A DNA stretch of 64,000 bases, from positions 764,040-828,039 of the forward strand of contig NZ_KQ130453.1 in assembly GCF_001046635.1 (NCBI RefSeq), given 5' to 3'. Numbering within the stretch: the first letter of the stretch is position 1; every line of letters begins with the position of its first letter. This document shows positions 59,376-64,000 of this stretch, piece by piece. The notes beneath the pieces are model-generated. The model saw only the letters and a list, made by a program, of their open reading frames with translations. It was not told the origin of the DNA and ran no database searches. A program made the position numbers and the translations under genes. The stretch comes from Novosphingobium barchaimii LL02. Its GTDB lineage: Bacteria; Pseudomonadota; Alphaproteobacteria; Sphingomonadales; Sphingomonadaceae.

Positions 59376-59402
59376 CGGGGCGGGCGTTATCGCCCGGCCC
59401 CG
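59376..59402 (+). terminator. hairpin after the MFS gene
   Basis: CGGGGCGGGCG and CGCCCGGCCCCG pair with one bulged base and a TTAT loop. The run after it is TTAATA, so it may be a weak terminator or a leader structure for the gene at 59427. Confidence 0.5.
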
Positions 59403-59426
59403 TTAATACACAAGGGGGGAACAGCG

Positions 59427-60419
59427 ATGACGGTCGGTCGAATTCTCAAGGCTGCGGGAGGGTTGCTCCTTGCCGTGGTCATCTTGCTGGCATTGGTGCT
59501 ACTGACGATGCGCCTGGGCTGGTGGAATCCCTCGTATGAAAGCGTGAAAGCCGCACAGGCCACCGCGCCCTCCACCTTCGAGCAGGTCGGCACCGCTAAC
59601 CTCCACATCCGCGACGAAGGCCCGCGCGGCGGTCCGGTCGTCATCATGCTGCACAGCTCGATGACCAACCTGCGCGAATGGGACGGCTGGACTGATGCCC
59701 TCAAGGACAAGTACCGCGTGATCCGCTTCGACTGGCCGCCCTACGGCCTTTCGACCGACAGCGCCCCTTCCAGCGGCATGCCCGGTGTGGTCGCCCTGCT
59801 CGAAAAGCTGGTCGAGAAGAAGGGCCTAACCCGCTTCGCACTTGTCGGCACTTCCAGCGGGGCGACCGTCTCGACGCTCTACGCCGCCAAGTATCCGGAA
59901 AAGGTCACCGCCCTGGCGCTTTCGGCGCTGCCGCTCAAGGCGCCGCCGCCGAGCGATTTCAGCCGCGTGATGTGGGCCATGGTCTGGACCCATGAGAATT
60001 TCGTGCCCAACTACTACCCGCGTTTCTACTACCGCCGCGCCCTGTCCGAACTTTACGGCCGGCCCGAACGCCTAACCGACGCGACGGTGGACTGGTACTA
60101 CCAGACCAACAACCTCCCCGGAGGCTTCGCCCGCGTGAAAGAATACTACGAAACCAACAAGAAGGTGGTCTGGGCCAAGGGCGCGGGCGACGATGCGGCG
60201 CAGGTCAAGGCGCCCATCCTGCTGCAATGGGGCGATGTCGACCCGGTCCTGCCCAAATACCTTGCCGCCGATGCGGTGAAGCAGTTCTCCGGCACCAAGG
60301 TCGACGTGATCCATTACCCTGACCTCAGCCACTATCCGATGCTGGAATTGCCGAAGGAAACCGCGAGGGACTTGCGCACCTGGCTGGATCGCACCGTGCC
60401 CGCCGGGGCTCCGCGGTGA
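59427..60419 (+). CDS. membrane-anchored alpha/beta hydrolase, Ser-triad form (3 of 4)
   Basis: A 330-residue protein from the ATG with a strong AAGGGGGGA site. ILKAAGGLLLAVVILLALVLLTMRLGWW is an N-terminal transmembrane anchor. Triad: Ser in LVGTSSGATVSTLYAAKYP, Asp in LLQWGDVDPVLPK, His in YPDLSHYPMLE. VIMLHSSMTNLREWDGW and RFDWPPYGLSTDS are shared with the proteins at 33062, 49291 and 60802. It overlaps the next gene by GTGA. Periplasmic hydrolysis of an ester or C-C bond is inferred. Confidence 0.85.
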   Translation: MTVGRILKAAGGLLLAVVILLALVLLTMRLGWWNPSYESVKAAQATAPSTFEQVGTANLHIRDEGPRGGPVVIMLHSSMTNLREWDGWTDALKDKYRVIRFDWPPYGLSTDSAPSSGMPGVVALLEKLVEKKGLTRFALVGTSSGATVSTLYAAKYPEKVTALALSALPLKAPPPSDFSRVMWAMVWTHENFVPNYYPRFYYRRALSELYGRPERLTDATVDWYYQTNNLPGGFARVKEYYETNKKVVWAKGAGDDAAQVKAPILLQWGDVDPVLPKYLAADAVKQFSGTKVDVIHYPDLSHYPMLELPKETARDLRTWLDRTVPAGAPR

Positions 60420-60805
60420 CGGCGGCCCCGGACATTGCAGGCACCTGGGCCCTGCACGGCGCCACCCTCGGCCCCGAGGGCGACACGCTCTACGAGTGGG
60501 ATGCCGAGATGACTCTCTCAGCCAGCGCAAGCAGCTTCGCCGTCGCGATCGAAACGACGGGTTTCAAGACTTCGCGTTCGATCAGCTTCGCCGAAAAGCT
60601 CACCGCCCTGCCATCGGGCGAATGGCACTTGCGCTATGGCTACGAGGCCGACCCGGCGCACTTCGCGACCGAAAGCCACACGTTCTTCGGCCTTTCGCAG
60701 CTGACCTTTGCACCGGACCTGCAAAGCGCCGAAGGAACCTCGTGCAACTATAATGGGCGCTACGTGGTCATGCTGTTGCAGGCCAGGCGGCAGGAACCGG
60801 CATGA
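60416..60805 (+). CDS. small protein of unknown function between two hydrolases
   Basis: A 129-residue protein from a GTG overlapping the upstream stop. It reads DIAGTWALHGATLGPEGDTLYEWDAEMTLSASASSFAVAIETTGF and GEWHLRYGYEADPAHFATESHTFFGLSQLTFAPDL, mostly beta strand with an aromatic/His-rich middle. No signal peptide or known motif. A lipocalin-like or SnoaL-like small barrel would be compatible. Its stop overlaps the next hydrolase start, so it is part of a three-gene unit. Function unknown. Confidence 0.7.
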   Translation: MTAAPDIAGTWALHGATLGPEGDTLYEWDAEMTLSASASSFAVAIETTGFKTSRSISFAEKLTALPSGEWHLRYGYEADPAHFATESHTFFGLSQLTFAPDLQSAEGTSCNYNGRYVVMLLQARRQEPA

Positions 60806-61758
60806 AGGCAGTATCGGTCGCGACGGGGCTTTTGCTGGCCGCGCTCACCGCCTCATCCGCAATCGCCCAGTCGGCGCCTGCCCAGCTTGACGACGCGGCC
60901 CTGCGCAGCCGCTATGCGCTGGCCAACTCGCAGTTCGGCGAAATCGATGGAGAAACCGTGCACTATGCCGTGCAAGGCAAGGGCCCGGCGATCCTGCTGG
61001 TCCACGGCTCCTTCGCCAGTCTGCGCCAGTGGGACGAATGGGCAGCAAAACTCTCGCGCCGTTACCGGGTGATCCGGTACGATCAGTCGCCCGCCGGACT
61101 TTCGGGCCCCAGCCCAGCCGGCGACTATTCAATCGAACACCGCATCCGCGTGATCGATGGGCTGATGGACCGGCTGAAGATCGAGCGCTTCGTCATGGTC
61201 GCAACTTCCAGCGGCGGCCTGCCTGCCGCTGCCTATGCCGCCGCCCGGCCGCAGCGGGTGCAGGGGCTGGTGCTCAACAACATCGCAGTTGGCCCGGTGA
61301 AGTTCGACCTGGACGGGATGGCGCCGGCGCTCAAGGCTGCACTGGCCGAAGATCGCACCCACCCCGGCTGGCACGCCCCGGAATATTGGCGCCAGATCCT
61401 GCTGGCGAATGTCACCGACCCCTCGGGCATCACGCCTGCGCTGGTGCAGCAGTGGACCGATCTCAACAGCCGCCTCTTGCGCGATCCTGCCATCGGCAAG
61501 GCTGTGGCGGCCTCCACCTCTTTCAAGCGCGCGCCGGATGACTTGCGAGCGATCACCGCGCCCACCTTGCTGCTGTGGTCCGCCGACGACCATGAGACCA
61601 CGCTGGAGCGCGACGGCAAGCAGGCACTCTACCTGCTTGGCAGCACGGACAAAACGCTGGAGGTGGTCGAGGCATGCGGACACATGATGCCGTTCGACTG
61701 CCCCAACCGGGCGCTTGCCCGCGTGACACCGTTCCTGCAGCGTATCACCGGCAAATAA
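60802..61758 (+). CDS. exported alpha/beta hydrolase, Ser-triad form (4 of 4)
   Basis: A 318-residue protein. VSVATGLLLAALTASSAIAQSAPAQ is a signal peptide ending AIAQS. Triad: Ser in MVATSSGGLPAAAYAAARP, Asp in LLWSADDHETT, His in EACGHMMPFDCP. AILLVHGSFASLRQWDEW and RYDQSPAGLSGPSPAGDYS match the paralogues. It has the shortest and most direct triad form. It ends the unit and is followed by a terminator. Periplasmic ester or lactone hydrolysis is expected. Confidence 0.85.
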   Translation: MKAVSVATGLLLAALTASSAIAQSAPAQLDDAALRSRYALANSQFGEIDGETVHYAVQGKGPAILLVHGSFASLRQWDEWAAKLSRRYRVIRYDQSPAGLSGPSPAGDYSIEHRIRVIDGLMDRLKIERFVMVATSSGGLPAAAYAAARPQRVQGLVLNNIAVGPVKFDLDGMAPALKAALAEDRTHPGWHAPEYWRQILLANVTDPSGITPALVQQWTDLNSRLLRDPAIGKAVAASTSFKRAPDDLRAITAPTLLLWSADDHETTLERDGKQALYLLGSTDKTLEVVEACGHMMPFDCPNRALARVTPFLQRITGK

Positions 61759-61790
61759 AAAGGCCGCGCCCTGACCGGCGCGGCCTTTTT
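61757..61790. terminator. bidirectional intrinsic terminator
   Basis: AAAAAGGCCGCGCC and GGCGCGGCCTTTTT pair perfectly around a six-base loop. It overlaps the hydrolase stop codon and also serves the converging LLM gene. Confidence 0.9.
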
Positions 61791-61811
61791 ACCAGATCGA
61801 CCAGGCGCGGG

Positions 61812-62897
61812 TCAGGCCATTGCAGTTGCCAGTTCGGCATCACGCTCCGCCACTTTTGCACGCACAAGCGGGATGAGATCACGCCCGATGGCGATGACGT
61901 CCTCCACTGGGTCGAAGCCGCGCAGGATGAAGGCGGAAACTCCGGCGTCGTAATAATCCATCAGCGCATCGGCAAGTTGCTCGGGTGTCCCGACCAGCGT
62001 GCCGGAATTGCTCTGCCCGCCGCGAAGCTGGTTGATGCCGTTCCAGAAACATTTTTCCAGCCGGTCGCCCCTCGCCGCGAGTTCGGCGGTCCGTTTGAAA
62101 CCATCAGCCTTCACCGCGGCGGTGTTCGGCGCCAGCTTGCCCATGTTGGCAGCCACCGCCTCGCGGATCTCGTCGGCGCGGGCCCAGGCCGCTTCCTCGG
62201 TATCGGCGATGACGATGCGGATCGACATCAGGAAGCGCGGGCTGCGATCATAAGGCGCGGCGGCCTCGCGGACTTTGCCGACCACTTCCGTCATGCCCGC
62301 GACCGTATCGGACAGGGTGGCGAACGTGTCGCAATATTCGCCCGCCACTTCCAGCGCGGCCGGGCTCATGCCGCCGAAATAGACCGGGACTGTGCCCTGC
62401 GTGGGCTTGATCGCCGCGAAGCCACCGTTGAACCGAAACCACTTGCCCTCATGGTCGATGGGCTTGTCGCTGGTCCACATCCGGCGCAGCACCGCGATAT
62501 ATTCCTTCGCACGGTCATAGCGCTCGACTTTGGTCCGGTAATCGCCGTCGGCCTGGGTTTCCTCGTCGCTGGCTGCGGTGATGATATGAACACCGACCCG
62601 GCCCGGCATTAGCCGATCAAGCGTGGCGAGCATGCGTGCCGCCATCGTCGGCGGAATGAAGCCGGGGCGGTGCGCCAGCATGACGCCAAGCCGCTTGGTA
62701 TGGGCAGCGACATATCCGGCGATTGTGAAGTTGTCGGGCATGATCGCGGCATTGGCGACCAGTACCTTGTCGTAGCCCCAGGCGTCGTGAAGCTTGGCCA
62801 TCTCGGCGATGCCTTCGGGATCGAATATTTCGAAGGGAACGGGATGCGTCTCGCTCGAAATGTTGTGGTTGAGCAGACCGTTGATCTCGACCGGCAT
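61812..62897 (-). CDS. LLM class flavin-dependent monooxygenase, SsuD-like (copy 2)
   Basis: A 361-residue protein with a GGAGGG site. KVLVANAAIMPDNFTIAGYVAAHTKRLGVMLAHRPGFIPPTMAARMLATLDRLMPGRVGVHIITAASDEETQADGDYRTKVERYDRAKEYIAVLRRMW aligns with the LLM at 44934, as do GTVPVYFGGMSPAALEVAGEYCD and DRSPRFLMSIRIVIAD. It uses FMNH2 from a reductase elsewhere. Monocistronic, with a candidate operator at 62978. The C-terminus is slightly longer than in copy 1. Substrate unknown, probably a relative of that of copy 1. Confidence 0.85.
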   Translation of the reverse strand: MPVEINGLLNHNISSETHPVPFEIFDPEGIAEMAKLHDAWGYDKVLVANAAIMPDNFTIAGYVAAHTKRLGVMLAHRPGFIPPTMAARMLATLDRLMPGRVGVHIITAASDEETQADGDYRTKVERYDRAKEYIAVLRRMWTSDKPIDHEGKWFRFNGGFAAIKPTQGTVPVYFGGMSPAALEVAGEYCDTFATLSDTVAGMTEVVGKVREAAAPYDRSPRFLMSIRIVIADTEEAAWARADEIREAVAANMGKLAPNTAAVKADGFKRTAELAARGDRLEKCFWNGINQLRGGQSNSGTLVGTPEQLADALMDYYDAGVSAFILRGFDPVEDVIAIGRDLIPLVRAKVAERDAELATAMA

Positions 62898-62977
62898 GAG
62901 CGCGAGGCCCTCCCTGATGCTTGTTGAAGGCCCAAGTCTATGCTGGGTGAGACGCGCAGAAAATCGCGGTTTGCGAG

Positions 62978-62994
62978 TATCCGACAGGTGGACC
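62978..62994. promoter_or_regulatory. candidate IclR-regulon operator (TATCCGACAGGTGGACC)
   Basis: Eighty-one bases before the LLM start. Nine of the first ten bases equal the IclR palindrome. The rest of the 254-base gap 62898-63151 holds only this element and the terminator at 63047. Confidence 0.45.
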
Positions 62995-63046
62995 GCAGCC
63001 GCTGAAGAACGCTTTGCCCTGGTTCATTACGGGGAACAAAACGAAA

Positions 63047-63073
63047 CAACCCAGGGCAGCTTGCCCTGGGTTG
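63047..63073 (-). terminator. terminator of methyltransferase 3
   Basis: CAACCCAGGGCA and TGCCCTGGGTTG pair perfectly around three bases, with TTTCGTTTTG following on the minus strand. Confidence 0.85.
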
Positions 63074-63151
63074 TCGCGCGGCTTCGCCGTCCGCAAAGAC
63101 GAATCTTTCGTGGCCATGCGCCCGATTAGAACGAGCGGGCAGCGATTTATC

Positions 63152-64000
63152 CTACTTCGTCGCCGAGCAGGCGTACCAGCTGCCGATCATCGCCCGTCCT
63201 TCGGGGTGGCCTTCGGTGAAGAAGTCCGACCGGTCCGGCTTCAGGAAGAACGTGCCCTTGCGGTAACCCACCAGCACGCCTTCAGCATCGAACCCGGCAT
63301 CGAGGGCAACCTTCATCCAGTCCGTCCGGGCCAGCGAGGTCATGAACGGTTCGTTGTTGTAATGGCTCTCGAAATCGCAGCGCATCTGGTCCCAGAGCGA
63401 CATGTGCTCATGGCGCGGCGGGACGTCGACGTGGCACATCACCCCGCCCTCTCGCAGCAGGCGGTGGCATTCCTTGAAGATGCCGCGCATGCCCTTGGCC
63501 GAAGTCTCGTGAAGCACCGCCGACGAGCAGACGAGGTCGAAGCTGCCGTCCTCGAAATCGGTATGTTCGGCGTCCTGCTGGCTGAAGTGGATCGGCGCGC
63601 CCATCGCCTCGGCGCGGGCGTGGCCGTAGCGCAGCATCGGCGCGCCGACATCCAGCGCGAAGACTTCGGCATCGGGGAAAGCCTGAGCGATCGCCACGGT
63701 GGAATGGCCCACCGAGCAGCCGAGGTCCAGGATGCGCTTCGGCTTGAAGTCCGGGTAGAAGTCCTGGACATGGCTGGCCAGCGTATGGCCGCGCCCGTCA
63801 TTCTTCCAGCCGCCGTTGAGGTTGCGCAGGTACGTGGAAGCGAAACGGTCGTACAGCGCGCCGGCGCGGAAATCGCCCACGGCGGTGTCGACGGTGTAGC
63901 TGCCGGGCATCCGATGATGGTCGAAGGCGGAGATATAGCGCGGGATCGCAAGCTCCGGGTTCAAGCGAAGGCTGCCTTTCGGCTCGGACACCTGCGCCTC
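63152..64000 (-). CDS. class I SAM-dependent methyltransferase (copy 3), partial
   Basis: The frame is open to the right edge; about 280 C-terminal residues are visible, and the helical N-terminal part of the relatives is missing (an internal GTG near 63991 is not a likely start). It shows PRYISAFDHHRMPGSYTVD, ILDLGCSVGHSTVAIAQAFPDAEVFALDVGAP (motif I and acidic loop), FDLVCSSAVLHETSAKGMRGIFKECHRLLREGGVMCHVDVPP and HYNNEPFMTSL. Same family as the proteins at 3363 and 43241. No small partner gene follows it here, unlike the other two. Substrate unknown. Confidence 0.85.
   Translation of the reverse strand, partial: EAQVSEPKGSLRLNPELAIPRYISAFDHHRMPGSYTVDTAVGDFRAGALYDRFASTYLRNLNGGWKNDGRGHTLASHVQDFYPDFKPKRILDLGCSVGHSTVAIAQAFPDAEVFALDVGAPMLRYGHARAEAMGAPIHFSQQDAEHTDFEDGSFDLVCSSAVLHETSAKGMRGIFKECHRLLREGGVMCHVDVPPRHEHMSLWDQMRCDFESHYNNEPFMTSLARTDWMKVALDAGFDAEGVLVGYRKGTFFLKPDRSDFFTEGHPEGRAMIGSWYACSATK

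Noticed and set aside
1-64000. CRISPR array, tRNA, rRNA, insertion sequence or prophage
   Set aside because: No spaced direct repeats, cloverleaf-like genes, transposase or integrase frames were found.

Overview
The window is about 64 kb of GC-rich DNA, densely coded, with short operons whose genes often overlap by ATGA or GTGA. Gene content points to an alphaproteobacterium of the sphingomonad type (Novosphingobium/Sphingobium-like). The evidence is a TonB-dependent receptor of the sphingomonad kind, an oxygenase-rich gene set, DUF1838 and HapK/RedY-like proteins, and many alpha/beta hydrolases and luciferase-like (LLM) flavin monooxygenases. That placement is an inference. No rRNA, tRNA, insertion sequence, phage gene or CRISPR array was seen. 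Almost every gene looks catabolic, so the window reads as the inside of one large degradation island that continues past both edges.

Layout. 1-3.3 kb (minus): VOC protein (cut by the left edge), MmgE/PrpD, SDR, HapK-like protein. 3.4-13.3 kb (plus): methyltransferase, small helical partner and flavin dehydrogenase; then FAD oxidase, quinone-oxidoreductase-like MDR protein, a LeuC/LeuD-like hydro-lyase pair, an HMG-CoA-lyase-like enzyme and a CaiB-type CoA-transferase. 13.4-17.2 kb (minus): Asp/Glu-racemase-fold protein, PHBH-type monooxygenase, aldehyde dehydrogenase. 17.4-24.4 kb (plus): hydantoinase A and B, a 2-methylisocitrate-lyase-like lyase, a zinc alcohol dehydrogenase, then an IclR regulator. 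24.5-31.2 kb (minus): aldehyde dehydrogenase, FAD monooxygenase, PuuE-like deacetylase/imidase, Tat-exported amine oxidase, alpha/beta hydrolase, VOC protein. 31.3-40.6 kb (plus): unknown protein, two alpha/beta hydrolases, a second LeuC/LeuD pair with an amidase, an SDR and a TonB receptor. 40.8-53.7 kb (mostly minus): Gfo/Idh/MocA, DUF1838, a second methyltransferase/partner pair (plus), LLM, GPH-type transporter, DUF1330, a second PHBH-type monooxygenase, a membrane-anchored hydrolase, two LLM proteins and an M24 peptidase-like protein. 53.8-61.8 kb (plus): hydrolases, two transporters, an APH-type kinase and an unknown small protein. 61.8-64 kb (minus): an LLM and a third methyltransferase cut by the right edge.

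How it may work together (inference). A TonB receptor and four exported alpha/beta hydrolases would act outside the cytoplasm and three MFS-type transporters at the inner membrane. Flavin oxygenases and oxidases would open the substrate. The cyclic-imide/hydantoin-type hydrolases and the half-amidase suggest a nitrogen-containing ring intermediate. Two aconitase-superfamily pairs next to a CoA-transferase plus HMG-CoA-lyase-like enzyme, together with a methylisocitrate-lyase-type enzyme, would finish alkyl-maleate or alkyl-malate type acids to pyruvate, acetyl-CoA and propionate. The growth substrate cannot be named from sequence.

The strongest unexplained signals are four. (1) A degenerate 17-bp element, best form TATCCGACAGTCGGATA in front of the IclR gene, recurs in about 20 intergenic regions and probably defines an island-wide regulon. 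(2) Four alpha/beta-hydrolase-fold proteins carry His where the nucleophile Ser should be (G-x-H-T-G). (3) A conserved methyltransferase plus small-partner module appears twice, with a third methyltransferase at the edge. (4) An Asp/Glu-racemase-fold protein lacks both catalytic cysteines.
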